Source of the DNA: Luteibacter aegosomatissinici | GTDB taxonomy: Bacteria; Pseudomonadota; Gammaproteobacteria; Xanthomonadales; Rhodanobacteraceae | Length of the DNA: 64,000 bases | NCBI RefSeq assembly: GCF_023078495.1 | Contig: NZ_CP095742.1 | Coordinates: 1,736,001-1,800,000, forward strand | Reading direction: 5' to 3' | Shown: positions 1-9,800 of the stretch, piece by piece | Numbering within the stretch: position 1 is the first letter of the stretch | Layout of the letters: every line of letters starts with the position of its first letter | The notes under the pieces: model-generated | Told to the model about the DNA's origin: nothing | Databases searched by the model: none | The model's input: only the letters and a program-made list of their open reading frames with translations | Position numbers and translations under genes: made by a program

Positions 1-67
1 ACAGGTTGTCTTCGAGGCGCTCAAGTTCGAGCAGTTCGACGAGCTCGCCGACGTGGTTGTCCTGCAT
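1..67 (-). CDS. tesB: acyl-CoA thioesterase II, N-terminal fragment (cut by window edge)
   Basis: Reading the complement from an ATG at 67 gives a start followed by ELVELLELERLEDNL, the typical N-terminus of TesB-type acyl-CoA thioesterases (a short amphipathic LLxLExLE helix before the first hot-dog domain). Only about 22 residues lie in the window, so no catalytic residue can be checked. TesB hydrolyses acyl-CoA to free fatty acid and CoA in the cytoplasm. The call rests on N-terminal resemblance alone. Confidence 0.5.
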   Translation of the reverse strand, partial: MQDNHVGELVELLELERLEDNL

Positions 68-113
68 GGGTATCCCTTCGGAACGGTGCGCGATGGCTGC
101 CGATTATAAAGAA

Positions 114-671
114 TCAGGCCTTGATCCGGCCCAGCCGCCCGTCGTCGTATGCGCGGGCCCAGGGGAACTGCGGGCCGGGGTCGCGTTTGCGTGGTACTTC
201 GTTCTCCGGGTCATCGCTGGAGGGCACCATGGCGGTATCCAGGTCCTCATGGCCGGCAATGTGGCGCAGGGAGGGGAAACGGCGGATCAGGTCGTCGAGC
301 AGGGCCCGCAACGCGGTGATCTGCGCCTCGGGGTAGGGCTCGGTCATCTCCTGCTTCGCGGTGTGGAACCAGTCCGGGTAACGGCCCAGGTTCACCAGCT
401 CGATGCCGATGGAGCGAGGGTTGTAGCCGCGGGTGTGGTTGGCCACCCGGTTCGGATCGACGTAGCAGAAGATCGAACCGTCGCGATCGATGTAGTAATG
501 CCCGCTGGCGCCGGTGCCGCGGTCCTCATAAAGCACCCGCTCCCCGTACTCGCGGGCCATGGCCAGGTCAGGCAGTTCGGTGCAATGGATGACCACCAGG
601 TCGACGGAGTCGGCCGCCCGTTCGGGCAGCCGGCTTTCATAGGGCAGGGGGGCGTACAGGATGTCGATCAT
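114..671 (-). CDS. N-acetylmuramoyl-L-alanine amidase, AmpD/Amidase_2 family
   Basis: A 185-aa protein of the zinc-dependent Amidase_2 fold, which cleaves the amide between muramic acid and the stem peptide in murein or recycled anhydro-muropeptides. Expected zinc ligands are visible: His29 in VIHCTE, His141 in IAGHEDL and Asp164 in KRDPGPQF; GASGHYYIDRDGSI (54-67) is the family core. I use the ATG at 671 because it opens directly onto the domain; a longer reading to 857 would overlap the next gene's coding strand. No signal peptide is evident, which fits a cytosolic AmpD-like recycling enzyme better than an exported autolysin. A second AmpD-like paralogue role cannot be excluded. Confidence 0.85.
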   Translation of the reverse strand: MIDILYAPLPYESRLPERAADSVDLVVIHCTELPDLAMAREYGERVLYEDRGTGASGHYYIDRDGSIFCYVDPNRVANHTRGYNPRSIGIELVNLGRYPDWFHTAKQEMTEPYPEAQITALRALLDDLIRRFPSLRHIAGHEDLDTAMVPSSDDPENEVPRKRDPGPQFPWARAYDDGRLGRIKA

Positions 672-716
672 GCCGCTTTGATAACATAGCCAGTCGATCC
701 GCGTACGGAGACCGCC

Positions 717-1235
717 ATGCGCGGCCACATCATTCTTTCCCACGGGTCCGATTCCGGCCCTGACGCCACCAAGGTGAGCGCCCTGGCGGCCACGGCCGAA
801 AGCCTCGGCTGGACCACCCACCGCCCGGATTACCGGGAGGACGACCTGAAGGGCCACGCCGGCTCCATCGATCCGCGCCTGGCGCGGCTGGCGAACGCCA
901 TTAAGGCCTCGCCGGTGCCCCCGGTACTGGTTGGCTCGAGCATGGGCGCGTTCGTGTCGGGCCTGGCCTCGCTGGATGCCCCGGTGGCCGGGCTGTTCCT
1001 GCTGGCCCTGCCGGCGGAGATCCCCGGTTACCCGCGCGCCTTCGCCGCAAGCGCTGGCCTAACCACCTTCCTCGTGCATGGTTATGCCGACGACGTATGC
1101 CCGGTCGAGGGCGCCATCGCCTTCGCCCGCGGCCAGGGTGCGCCCCTGCTGCTGGTGCAGGACGACCACCGCCTCTCCGACACCCTTGGCGATATCGACG
1201 CCGAATTCCGCCGCTTCCTGGATAGCCTGGCATGA
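717..1235 (+). CDS. small alpha/beta hydrolase
   Basis: A 172-aa alpha/beta hydrolase of the short YqiA/dienelactone-hydrolase-like type. The nucleophile elbow is GSSMG at 73-77 (Ser75). A candidate acid lies in HGYADDVCP (Asp125 or 126) and the catalytic His is His151 in QDDHRLSD, so the triad is complete and an esterase or thioesterase activity is expected on an unknown substrate. The ATG at 717 follows an ACGGAGA ribosome site. Its stop overlaps the rlmKL start (ATGA at 1232), so the two are translationally coupled. Confidence 0.75.
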   Translation: MRGHIILSHGSDSGPDATKVSALAATAESLGWTTHRPDYREDDLKGHAGSIDPRLARLANAIKASPVPPVLVGSSMGAFVSGLASLDAPVAGLFLLALPAEIPGYPRAFAASAGLTTFLVHGYADDVCPVEGAIAFARGQGAPLLLVQDDHRLSDTLGDIDAEFRRFLDSLA

Positions 1236-3376
1236 ACTTCTTCGCCACCTGCCCGAAGGGCCTGGAATATCTGCTCAAGGACGAGCTGATCGCCATCGGT
1301 GCGACCGACGTGAAGGAGGCCCTTGCCGGTGTCGCCTTCTCCGGTGGCATGGAGGTCGCGTATCGCGCTTGCCTGTGGTCGCGCATGGCCAGCCGCGTGC
1401 TGTTACCGCTGGCTGAGTTCGGTGCCGAGACGCCTGAAGACCTCTACCAGGGCGTGCAGTCCATCGCGTGGGCCGAGCACCTGGCGCCGCATGGCACCCT
1501 TGCCGTGGATGCCAACACGGCGCTGAGCAAACTCACCCATAGCCAGTTCATCGCGCTGAAGACCAAGGACGCGATCGTCGATCAGTTCCGCACCGCCAGC
1601 GGCGCCCGGCCCGATGTGGAAACCGACGAGCCGGATGTACAGGTGAACGTGCGCGTCCGCCGTGACCGGGCCACGTTGTCGATCGATCTTTCGGGTTCGC
1701 CGCTGCACCGCCGTGGCTGGCGCGAGCGGCAGGGCGAGGCCCCGCTGAAGGAAAACCTCGCCGCCGCGATGCTCGTGCGTGCGCAGTGGCCACGCATTTA
1801 CGCCGAAGGCGGGGCGCTGGTGGATCCCATGTGCGGATCCGGCACGCTGCTGATCGAAGGTGCCCTGATGGCCGCGGGCGCCGCGCCGGGCCTGCGCCGC
1901 GGGTACTTCGGTTTCCTCGGTTGGCGCAAGCACGATTACGCCCTGTGGAAGCAGCTGTGGGAGGAGGCCAAGACCACCACCGACGAGGGCATGCGCAATC
2001 TGCGCCCGGTGTTCTTCGGCAGCGATACCGATGCACACATGGTGCAGACCGCCAAGCGCAACGCCCAGACGGCGGGTGTGGCTGGTTTCATCCACCTCGA
2101 TCGCCGCGATGCGGTCCACGTGGAGCCGCCGCCGGAGACCCCGCTAGGCCTGGTCATCACCAATCCGCCGTACGGCGAGCGCCTGGGCGACCGCGCCGAG
2201 CTGCCGCACCTGTACCGTGCGCTGGGCCAGGCCTTGAAGGATCGCTTCCCGGGCTGGCGTGCTGCCGTGCTCGCGGGCGATGAAGAGCTGGGCCGGGCCA
2301 TGCGCCTGTCGCCGGACAAGCGCTATGCGCTTTACAACGGCGCGCTGGAAACGCCGCTGCTCACGTTCAGCCTGCGTGCGAGGGGCGAAGCACCGGCGCG
2401 CGAGCCGAAGCCGCTCTCCGAGGGCGCGCAGATGCTCAAGAACCGGCTGGAGAAGAACGTCCGCCATCTTCGCAAGCGGCTGACCCGCGAGGGCATCACC
2501 TGCTGGCGAGCGTACGACCAGGACTTGCCGGAATACGCGGCCGCGATCGACGTGTACGAAGGCTGGTTGCACATCCAGGAATACAAGGCGCCCCAGGACG
2601 TCCCGGTGGACGTGGCGCGTAACCGCCTGCGCGAGGTGGTGCGCGTGGCTGCCGAGGTCCTGGAGATCCCGCGCGACCGCATCGCCGTGAAGACGCGCGA
2701 GCGCGGTAAGGGCGGCTCGAAGTACGGCCAGTTCGATCAGCAGGGCCAGTTCGTCGAGGTGCACGAGGGCGGACTTAAGTTCCTCATCAACCCCACCGAC
2801 TACCTCGACACCGGCCTGTTCCTTGACCACCGCCTGGTGCGCGCCAAGATCCGGGAACTTGCCTCCGGCAAGCATTTCCTCAACCTGTTCGCCTACACCG
2901 GCACGGCCAGCGTCTACGCCGCGGACGGCAATGCCCGCGATACCACCACGGTCGATCTTTCCGGCACGTACCTCGACTGGGCATCGAAGAACCTTGCCCT
3001 GAATGGCTTTACCGGCAACCGTCACCGCCTGATCCAGGAAGATGCGGTGAAGTTCCTGGAAACCCGTTCCATGCAGTACGGCCTGATCTACGTCGACCCG
3101 CCGACCTTCTCCAACTCGAAGAAAGCCGACGACTTCGATGTGCAGCGCGATCACGTCAAGCTTCTCCTGCTTTGCGCTGAGCGCCTGCTGCCTGAAGGCG
3201 TGATTGTCTTCTCGAATAATTTCCGCCGTTTCCAGCTTGATCGGGCGGCCCTGGAACCCCATTTCACTATTGAAGACTGGAGCGCACCCAGCATCCCGTT
3301 CGACTTCGCCCGCCGCCACGATATCCATGGCTGCTGGCTGCTCAGGAAGCCGTTCGTGAACCCGTGGAAAACGTGA
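1232..3376 (+). CDS. rlmKL: bifunctional 23S rRNA methyltransferase RlmK/RlmL
   Basis: A 714-aa fusion matching E. coli RlmKL (YcbY). The N-terminal part holds a THUMP RNA-binding region and a SAM methyltransferase with DPMCGSGTLLIEGA (near residue 200) and the NPPYGERLG motif IV (near 310), making m2G2445. The C-terminal RlmK half has NLFAYTGTASVYAA (near 550) and DPPTFSNSK (near 620), making m7G2069 in 23S rRNA. Both SAM motifs and both NPPY/DPPT catalytic loops are intact. It acts on nascent 50S precursors in the cytoplasm. It is coupled by a 4-bp overlap to the upstream hydrolase. Confidence 0.97.
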   Translation: MNFFATCPKGLEYLLKDELIAIGATDVKEALAGVAFSGGMEVAYRACLWSRMASRVLLPLAEFGAETPEDLYQGVQSIAWAEHLAPHGTLAVDANTALSKLTHSQFIALKTKDAIVDQFRTASGARPDVETDEPDVQVNVRVRRDRATLSIDLSGSPLHRRGWRERQGEAPLKENLAAAMLVRAQWPRIYAEGGALVDPMCGSGTLLIEGALMAAGAAPGLRRGYFGFLGWRKHDYALWKQLWEEAKTTTDEGMRNLRPVFFGSDTDAHMVQTAKRNAQTAGVAGFIHLDRRDAVHVEPPPETPLGLVITNPPYGERLGDRAELPHLYRALGQALKDRFPGWRAAVLAGDEELGRAMRLSPDKRYALYNGALETPLLTFSLRARGEAPAREPKPLSEGAQMLKNRLEKNVRHLRKRLTREGITCWRAYDQDLPEYAAAIDVYEGWLHIQEYKAPQDVPVDVARNRLREVVRVAAEVLEIPRDRIAVKTRERGKGGSKYGQFDQQGQFVEVHEGGLKFLINPTDYLDTGLFLDHRLVRAKIRELASGKHFLNLFAYTGTASVYAADGNARDTTTVDLSGTYLDWASKNLALNGFTGNRHRLIQEDAVKFLETRSMQYGLIYVDPPTFSNSKKADDFDVQRDHVKLLLLCAERLLPEGVIVFSNNFRRFQLDRAALEPHFTIEDWSAPSIPFDFARRHDIHGCWLLRKPFVNPWKT

Positions 3377-3452
3377 ACGGGGAGTGCAGAAAACTTCAGT
3401 CCGGATTCAGTGGCCGGGCGCGAATCTGCGCTCACCTGAGGAGGTAACTGTC

Positions 3453-3851
3453 ATGAAAGCCAAGTTCGTTAAGTCCGCCGTCGCCCTTGCTGCCGTGGGC
3501 CTTATGGCGTTTGCGCCAGCCTCGTTCGCGGGTGGCTGGGGCCATGGCGGTTACCGGGGTGGTGGCTACTATCACGGTGGCGGTTACTACGGTGGCTACC
3601 ACCGCGGTGGCTACTACGACCACAGCGGCCGCTGGATCGCCGGCGCTATTGTCGCCGGCACGGTAGGCGCCCTGGTTTACAACGCCACCCAGCCGCGCAC
3701 GGTCGTCGTCGATCGTGGCCCCGTCTACTACAGCCAGCCGCGCACGGTGGTGTATGACGATGGCCCGGTGGTCACCCGCCGCGTCACGACCACGACCACC
3801 ACCTACGACGATGGCTACTCGACCCGTTACGTGCGTGACGACGGCTATTGA
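3453..3851 (+). CDS. secreted Gly/Tyr/His-rich hypothetical protein
   Basis: A 132-aa protein starting at an ATG behind a strong GAGGAGGT ribosome site. Residues 1-26 are a Sec signal peptide ending in PASFAGG. Residues about 27-55 are imperfect GGYYHGG/GGYYRGG repeats rich in Gly, Tyr and His. Then comes a short hydrophobic GAIVAGTVGALVYN stretch of the glycine-zipper type, and a Thr/Asp/Tyr-rich tail with a run of six threonines. This architecture is common in Xanthomonadales surface or periplasmic proteins of unknown role. It is monocistronic and ends at a strong terminator. No enzymatic motif is seen. Confidence 0.7.
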   Translation: MKAKFVKSAVALAAVGLMAFAPASFAGGWGHGGYRGGGYYHGGGYYGGYHRGGYYDHSGRWIAGAIVAGTVGALVYNATQPRTVVVDRGPVYYSQPRTVVYDDGPVVTRRVTTTTTTYDDGYSTRYVRDDGY

Positions 3852-3870
3852 TCGCCGGCTAGCCTGAACA

Positions 3871-3904
3871 AAAAAAAGCCCGGCTCTCAAGCCGGGCTTT
3901 TTTT
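3871..3904. terminator. bidirectional Rho-independent terminator
   Basis: AAAAAAAGCCCGGCT, loop CTCA, AGCCGGGCTTTTTTT. The GC stem is flanked by A and T tracts, so it can stop transcription from the + strand secreted-protein gene and from the convergent gene on the - strand. Confidence 0.95.
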
Positions 3905-3912
3905 ATGGCCGG

Positions 3913-4350
3913 TTACTTCGCTGCGCCGCTGATCCCCGGGCCGGCACCCTTGTGCTTCGCCTTCTTCTCCAGCTGTTGGTAGGTCGCCTTGTCGATGCTC
4001 TCTACGGAGATGATCTGGCAGGGCGGATCGTCGCGGCGGACGATCTTTTCATCAATGCTCCCGCAGATGCGCCCATTACCGATGGCCTGGTTACTGGCCG
4101 ACGATTTGAACCGCACGCCACCGCCGATACCCATGCGCGGGCAGGCCACGTCGGTGCCGATCTTGAAGAAGTTGGGGCCATTGGCAACGATGACGGTCTG
4201 GTCATCCACGACGGAATAGTTCGAGATCCGGTCAGTGCGCATGCAGCTGTTGAACTCGAGCTCGTGGCGGGGCGGGGCCGGGCCATCGGCGGCGCTGGCC
4301 GCCACGGAGACGAGGAGCAGGCATGCGGCAGTCAGGTAACGGGCACTCAT
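3913..4350 (-). CDS. exported hypothetical protein, DUF6491-like
   Basis: A 145-aa protein with a Sec signal peptide (MSARYLTAACLLLVSVAASA, cleaved before ADG). The mature part has CMRTDRISNYSVVDDQTVIV, an ANGPNFFKIGTD segment and further cysteines (ACPRMG, GRICGS, PPCQII). The RI-x-NY-xVDDQT pattern resembles the DUF6491 family of Xanthomonadales periplasmic proteins; I am moderately sure of that and know of no function. I chose the ATG at 4350 because the signal peptide begins there; the open frame extends upstream to 4458 without signal character. Confidence 0.6.
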   Translation of the reverse strand: MSARYLTAACLLLVSVAASAADGPAPPRHELEFNSCMRTDRISNYSVVDDQTVIVANGPNFFKIGTDVACPRMGIGGGVRFKSSASNQAIGNGRICGSIDEKIVRRDDPPCQIISVESIDKATYQQLEKKAKHKGAGPGISGAAK

Positions 4351-4491
4351 GGCGAAACCCTCGGTGGTTGGGAATACCACGTTAAGCCCAGTCGCAGCAA
4401 AAAACGAGAGGGGGCAGGGGCTTGGTCCACCTTCCGTTAAGGCCCCGGACGCAACCACTCACACCCATTGAACGTTTCCTAGGGCATGGTC

Positions 4492-4511
4492 ATCCGTCAT
4501 GGCTGACGGAT
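4492..4511. promoter_or_regulatory. perfect 8-bp inverted repeat upstream of egtB
   Basis: ATCCGTCA-TGGC-TGACGGAT lies 26 bp before the egtB start codon. It could be an operator for the ergothioneine operon or a short 5' UTR hairpin; there is no T tract, so it is not a terminator. Confidence 0.4.
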
Positions 4512-4537
4512 AGTCGGCTGCCCATGGAAACAGACGC

Positions 4538-5806
4538 ATGACCGCTCGTCCGCTCGGCATCATCCCCTCCACGCATTCCGCCGTGGCCCTTGCCGAACGT
4601 TTCCTGCGCATTCGCCACCGAACGCGCGAACTGGCGGCGCGGTTGCAGCCGGAAGACACGGTTATCCAGTCCATGCCGGATGCCAGCCCGACCAAATGGC
4701 ACCTGGCGCATACGACGTGGTTCTTCGAGCAGTTCATCCTGGGGCGTAACGACGCTTACGTGTCGCCCAACCCGGAATGGTTCTACCTGTTCAATAGCTA
4801 TTACCAGTCGGTGGGTCCCATGCATGCGCGCCCGCGACGCGGGCTGCTGACCCGCCCATCGCTCGACGAGGTCCTCGATTACCGGGCGCGCATCGATGAT
4901 GCGATCGCCGAACGCATCGCGCGGGCAGACGATGCTGAGCTGCCGGGGCTGGTTGAGCTGGGTGTACAGCATGAACAGCAGCACCAGGAGTTGCTGCTCA
5001 CTGATATCAAGCACGCCTTTGCGCAGAACCCCTTGGAACCCGCCTACGCTCCCGATGCGCCGCGTGCACTTTCCATTGCTGCTCCACCGTTGCGGTTCGT
5101 GCCGTTCGACGAAGGCATCGTCGACGTGGGTTATGACGGTGATGGCTTTCATTTCGATAACGAAGGTCCGCGTCATCGCACGTACCGGCAAGCCGGTTCC
5201 ATCGCTAACCGTCCTGTCACGAATGCGGAGTACCGTGCTTTCGTCGCTGACGGTGGCTACCGCACGCCAACGCTATGGCTTTCCGATGGATGGGCCACGG
5301 TACAGGCAGAAAGCTGGGAGCGCCCTTTGTACTGGGACGAGGCGTGCGAAACGGAATTCACCCTGCAGGGCCGCCGCACCATCGATCCACATGCGCCGGT
5401 GTGCCATATCAGCTATTTCGAAGCGGATGCGTTTGCACGCTGGGCCGGTGCACGCCTGCCGACCGAAGTGGAATGGGAGACGATGGCGGCGGGGTTACCC
5501 GTACGCGGGAACCTTCAGGATAGCGGGGTGTTCCAACCTCGTGCCGCATCCTTTGAAACACAACTCGGCCAGATGTACGGCGACTGTTGGGAATGGACGA
5601 TGAGCCCTTATGTCAGTTATCCGGGCTTTCGTCCGCTCGATGGTGCGTTGGGCGAATACAACGGAAAGTTTATGAATGGGCAATGGATCCTCCGCGGCGG
5701 TTCCTGTGCCACGCCCGCTGATCATGTGCGTGCGACCTACCGCAACTTTTTTCCGCCCCACGCCCGTTGGCAGTTTTCGGGGCTACGACTTGGAAACGAT
5801 CGATGA
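4538..5806 (+). CDS. egtB: ergothioneine sulfoxide synthase EgtB
   Basis: A 422-aa non-haem iron enzyme joining a thiol donor (gamma-Glu-Cys or Cys) to the C2 of hercynine, with O2, to make the sulfoxide precursor of ergothioneine. The N-terminal DinB_2-like domain carries the iron site: His58 in KWHLAH and His145/His149 in HEQQHQE. The C-terminal FGE-sulfatase fold has GNLQDSG, GDCWEWTMSPY and the closing ILRGGSCAT...RATYRNFFPP...FSGLRL. Length and domain order are those of EgtB. Its stop overlaps egtD (ATGA), giving a two-gene hercynine-to-ergothioneine operon. No EgtA, EgtC or EgtE is nearby, so the sulfur donor cannot be fixed from context. Confidence 0.95.
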   Translation: MTARPLGIIPSTHSAVALAERFLRIRHRTRELAARLQPEDTVIQSMPDASPTKWHLAHTTWFFEQFILGRNDAYVSPNPEWFYLFNSYYQSVGPMHARPRRGLLTRPSLDEVLDYRARIDDAIAERIARADDAELPGLVELGVQHEQQHQELLLTDIKHAFAQNPLEPAYAPDAPRALSIAAPPLRFVPFDEGIVDVGYDGDGFHFDNEGPRHRTYRQAGSIANRPVTNAEYRAFVADGGYRTPTLWLSDGWATVQAESWERPLYWDEACETEFTLQGRRTIDPHAPVCHISYFEADAFARWAGARLPTEVEWETMAAGLPVRGNLQDSGVFQPRAASFETQLGQMYGDCWEWTMSPYVSYPGFRPLDGALGEYNGKFMNGQWILRGGSCATPADHVRATYRNFFPPHARWQFSGLRLGNDR

Positions 5807-6786
5807 GCGCTCAACCGAATGACATCCGCCTGGATGATCGCCACCCGGATATCGAAGACACCCTGCATACCGTTCGCCGCGGCCTCGCTGCCAAGCCGAA
5901 GAAACTGCCATCCCGCCTGTTCTACGATGAGCGCGGATCGGCGCTGTTCGAGGCGATCTGCGAGCAGCCTGAGTATTACCTGACACGCACTGAGATCGCG
6001 ATCATGCGCGATCACGCAGGAGACATCGCGCAGGCGCTCGGACCTGATGTGCGCCTGGTCGAGTACGGCAGTGGCAGTGGTATCAAGACGCGCATGTTGC
6101 TTGAGCACCTTGAGACGCCTGTCGCTTACGTACCGGTAGAGATTTCGCGCACGGCCTTGATGGAGAGTGTCGCTGAGCTGGCCAACCAGTTCCCACACGT
6201 GCCCATGCAGCCGGTCTGTGCCGACTTTACCCAGCCTTTGCGCCTGCCCGTGGCGGCGCGTTCGCCGCGCCGCACGGTGATCTATTTTCCCGGCTCTACG
6301 ATCGGTAATTTCGAAACCAAGGAAGCGATCAAGATCCTCCGCCAGATGCGCGCTGAAATGAGCGATGGCGGCGGCATTATCGTCGGCGTGGATCTGAAGA
6401 AGGATCCGGCGCAGATCGAGGCCGCCTATAACGATGCGGCGGGCGTCACGAGGGATTTCACCCTCAACATGCTGGTGCGTCTGAACCGGGAGATCGGCAC
6501 CGATTTCGACGTGGGCGCGTTCCGCCATCGTGCGCGCTACAACGCGCTTGCCGGCCGCATTGAAACGACGTTGGTAAGCACGAAGCGGCAGGATGTGCAC
6601 GTGGGGCACGATGTGTTCCCGTTCCGCGAGGACGAGGCCATGCAGGTCGAGTACAGCTGCAAGTACTCGCTGGAAGATTTTGCCCAGATGGCCGGGAAGG
6701 CTGGCCTGTCGGTGGCCCAGGTCTGGATGGACGCCGACAAACGCTTCAGCGTGCAGTACCTGGTGCGCTCCACGCCCACGGTCTGA
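5803..6786 (+). CDS. egtD: L-histidine N-alpha-trimethyltransferase EgtD
   Basis: A 327-aa SAM-dependent enzyme that trimethylates histidine to hercynine, the first ergothioneine step. Visible are YYLTRTE (58-64), the glycine-rich SAM loop VEYGSGSGIKT (86-96), FPGSTIGNF in the middle and GVDLKKDP, all characteristic of the Methyltransf_33/EgtD family. I use the ATG at 5803, which overlaps the egtB stop by 4 bp; the open frame starts earlier inside egtB. Together with egtB it makes the antioxidant thiol in the cytoplasm. Transcription probably ends at the REP-like hairpin just downstream. Confidence 0.95.
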   Translation: MSAQPNDIRLDDRHPDIEDTLHTVRRGLAAKPKKLPSRLFYDERGSALFEAICEQPEYYLTRTEIAIMRDHAGDIAQALGPDVRLVEYGSGSGIKTRMLLEHLETPVAYVPVEISRTALMESVAELANQFPHVPMQPVCADFTQPLRLPVAARSPRRTVIYFPGSTIGNFETKEAIKILRQMRAEMSDGGGIIVGVDLKKDPAQIEAAYNDAAGVTRDFTLNMLVRLNREIGTDFDVGAFRHRARYNALAGRIETTLVSTKRQDVHVGHDVFPFREDEAMQVEYSCKYSLEDFAQMAGKAGLSVAQVWMDADKRFSVQYLVRSTPTV

Positions 6787-6793
6787 TGCAACA

Positions 6794-6865
6794 CCTGTAG
6801 GAGCGCGCTTGCGCGCGATGGAGGTTCCGTCGAGAACCCATCGCGCGCAAGCGCGCTCCTACAGG
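6794..6865. repeat. REP-like palindrome, complete copy 1
   Basis: Two 28-bp arms in perfect inverted orientation around a 16-bp loop. Each arm contains GGAGCGCGCTTGCGCGCGAT or its complement, flanked by CCTGTA and TACAGG. It sits between the convergent egtD and mfd genes and could fold into a long hairpin. Related copies lie at 36567 and 37473. Confidence 0.85.
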
Positions 6866-6873
6866 TCCACCGG

Positions 6874-9800
6874 TTACGTCGGGCGCCTCGCACCCAGCGA
6901 CACCAGCGTTTCCTGCGCCGTGCGGATGCGCTCGGCGCTGCCGGGCAGCTCCATGATCACGCGCAGCTTGTCCTGCCCATCCATCTTGAAGATGCGCGGC
7001 TGTTGCTGGATCAGGCGGATGAGTGCCACCGGATCGATATCCGGCTTTTCACGGAACGTGATGCGCCCGCCATTAGGGCCGAAATCGACCTTGCGAATAC
7101 CCAACGGCGTGGCCATCAACTTCAGCTGGGCCACGGCGAACAGGCACTTGGCCTGGTCGGGCAGCAGCCCGAAGCGATCGATCATTTCCACCTGCAGCTC
7201 GCGCAGGCCCTCGTCGTTACGTGCGCTGGCGATGCGCTTGTACAGGGTCAGGCGGGTGTGCACGTCAGGCAGGTAATCGTCGGGGATCAGCGCCGGCAGG
7301 TGCAGTTCGACTTCGGTCTCGTGTTCCGAGGTGAGATCGAAGTCAGGGATCTTGCCCGAGCGCAATGCACGCACCGCGCGATCCAGCAGCTCGGTGTAGA
7401 GGCCAAAGCCGATCTCCTGGATCTGGCCGGATTGTTCCTCGCCCAGCATTTCGCCCGCGCCACGGATCTCGAGATCGTGGGTCGCGAGGGTGAAGCCGGC
7501 ACCCAGCTCCTCGAGTGAGGCCAGCGCTTCGAGGCGCTTCTCGGCATCGGGGGTCATCGCCTTGCGGTCGGGCACGATCAGGTAAGCATATGCGCGGTGG
7601 TGCGAACGGCCCACGCGGCCACGCAGCTGGTGCAGCTGTGCCAGGCCGAAGCGATCGGCGCGATTCACGATAATGGTGTTGGCGGTCGGGATGTCGATAC
7701 CCGACTCGATGATGGTGGTCGACACCAGCACGTTGAACCGCTGGCGGTGGAAATCCGCCATGACCTGTTCCAGTTCGCGCTCCGGCATCTGGCCGTGGGC
7801 CACGCGGATGCGTGCTTCGGGAATGAGTTCACCCAGTTCGCGGGCCTGGCGCTCGATCGATTCCACTTCGTTGTGCAGGAAATACACCTGGCCGCCACGG
7901 GCCAGCTCGCGCTGGATCGCCTCGCGGACGAGGGCTGGCTGCCAGGTTGAGATCAGCGTGCGCACGGCCGTGCGGTGCGCCGGTGGCGTGGCGATGATGG
8001 AGAGGTCGCGCAAGCCGCTCATGGCCATGTTCAGGGTGCGCGGGATCGGCGTCGCGGTGAGGGTGAGCAGGTCCACCTCGGCGCGCAGCTTCTTCAACTG
8101 CTCCTTCTGGCGCACGCCAAAGCGCTGCTCTTCATCGACGATGACCAGGCCCAGGTTCTTGAAGCGGATATCGGGCTGCAGCAGCTTGTGCGTGCCGACC
8201 ATGACATCCACCTGGCCATCGGCCAGGCGCTCCAGCGCGTTATCCACTTCCTTCTTCGATTTGAAGCGGGAGAGGACCTCCACGCGCACCGGCCAGTCGG
8301 CGAAGCGATCCGCGAAGTTGCGATAGTGCTGCTGCGCGAGCAGGGTGGTCGGTACCAGCACGGCCACCTGCTTGCCGGCGGTGGCGGCGGCGAACGCGGC
8401 GCGCAGCGCGACCTCGGTCTTGCCGAAGCCCACGTCACCGCAGACCACGCGATCCATGGCACGCGGCGCGGCCAGGTCGACGATCACGGCATCGATCGCC
8501 CGTTGCTGGTCGGCCGTCTCCTCGAACGGGAAGGTGGCGGCGAACTCTTCGATCATCTGCCGATCCACCGACAGCGCCTCGCCCACCTTGTTTTCGCGCT
8601 GGGCGTAGATCGCCAGCAGCTCGGCGGCCACGTCGCGGACCTTCTCGGCGGCCTTCTTGCGGGCGCGTTCCCAGGCATCGCCACCCAGCGAATGCAATGG
8701 CGCCAGTTCGGGTGCGGTGCCGGTGTAGCGGCTGACCAGGCCCAGCTGCGCCACGGGCACGTACAGCTTGTCGCCCTTGGCGTATTCAATGGTGAGGAAC
8801 TCACCCGGCATGTCGCCGACATCCAGGGTCAACAGGCCCTGGTAGCGGCCCACGCCATGGTCGATATGCACGATGGGCGAGCCGATCTGCAGCTCGGTCA
8901 GGTCCTTGATGATGCTTTCGGGATCGCGCGCCGCGCCGACGCGTTTGCGTCGCTCGGTGCGCACGCGCTCGCCGAACAATTCGCGCTCGGTCAGCACGGT
9001 GAGTGCGGGCTCGTTCAAGGCAAAGCCCTGTTCGAGCGATGCCACGCTGATGGCGAATTTTTCATCGCCAGCGAGGAACGTTTTCCAGCTCTCGGTGTTC
9101 ACCGGCTTCATGCCTGCGCCGGCGAGCTGCTCGATCAGCGCTTCGCGGCGGCCTGCCGAATCGGCGGCGATCAGCGTGCGGCCGGGGTAATGGGCAAGGA
9201 AATGGCGCAGCGCCGTGCCAGGCTCTTCGCCCTTGCGGTTGAGCGGCAGCTCGGGGGCCGGCTGCGTGCCCAGGTCCACGGCGTGTTCGTGGCCTTTCTC
9301 GACGACATCGATGCGGACCTGCTTGTTCAGCTGTTCGCGCAGGTTGTCCGGTGGAAGGTAGATCTCCGCGGGCGGCAGCACCGGGCGTTCGATATCGTGC
9401 GCGCGCTGGTCGTAGCGGTCGCCCACCTGTTGCCAGAAGGCAGCGGCGGATTCGAGCACGCCTTCGCCGAGCACGAACAGGGCGTTATCCGCGATGTACT
9501 CGAACAGCGTTTCCGTCTTCGCGAAGAACAGCGGCAGGTAGTACTCGATGCCGCCGGGCGTCACGCCTTCCTTCATGTCCTGGTAGAGCGGGCAGCGGCG
9601 CACATCGATCGGGAAGCGATCACGCAGCGCCGTGCGGAAGGCCTTGGCGGCCTCATCCGTCACCGGGAATTCGCGGGCGGGCAGCAGGTCGACACCTTCC
9701 ACCTGGTGCTGCGAGCGCTGCGTCTCGGTATCGAACGTGCGGATCGATTCGATCTCGTCATCGAACAGTTCGATGCGGTACGGCTCGCTCGCACCCATGG

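Noticed and set aside
1403-3328. minus-strand frames opposite rlmKL
   Set aside because: Shadows of the intact rlmKL gene.
3540-3620. GGTGGCTACTA-like tandem repeat in the secreted protein gene
   Set aside because: Follows codon pattern for Gly-Tyr-His repeats in a coding sequence; not an independent DNA repeat.
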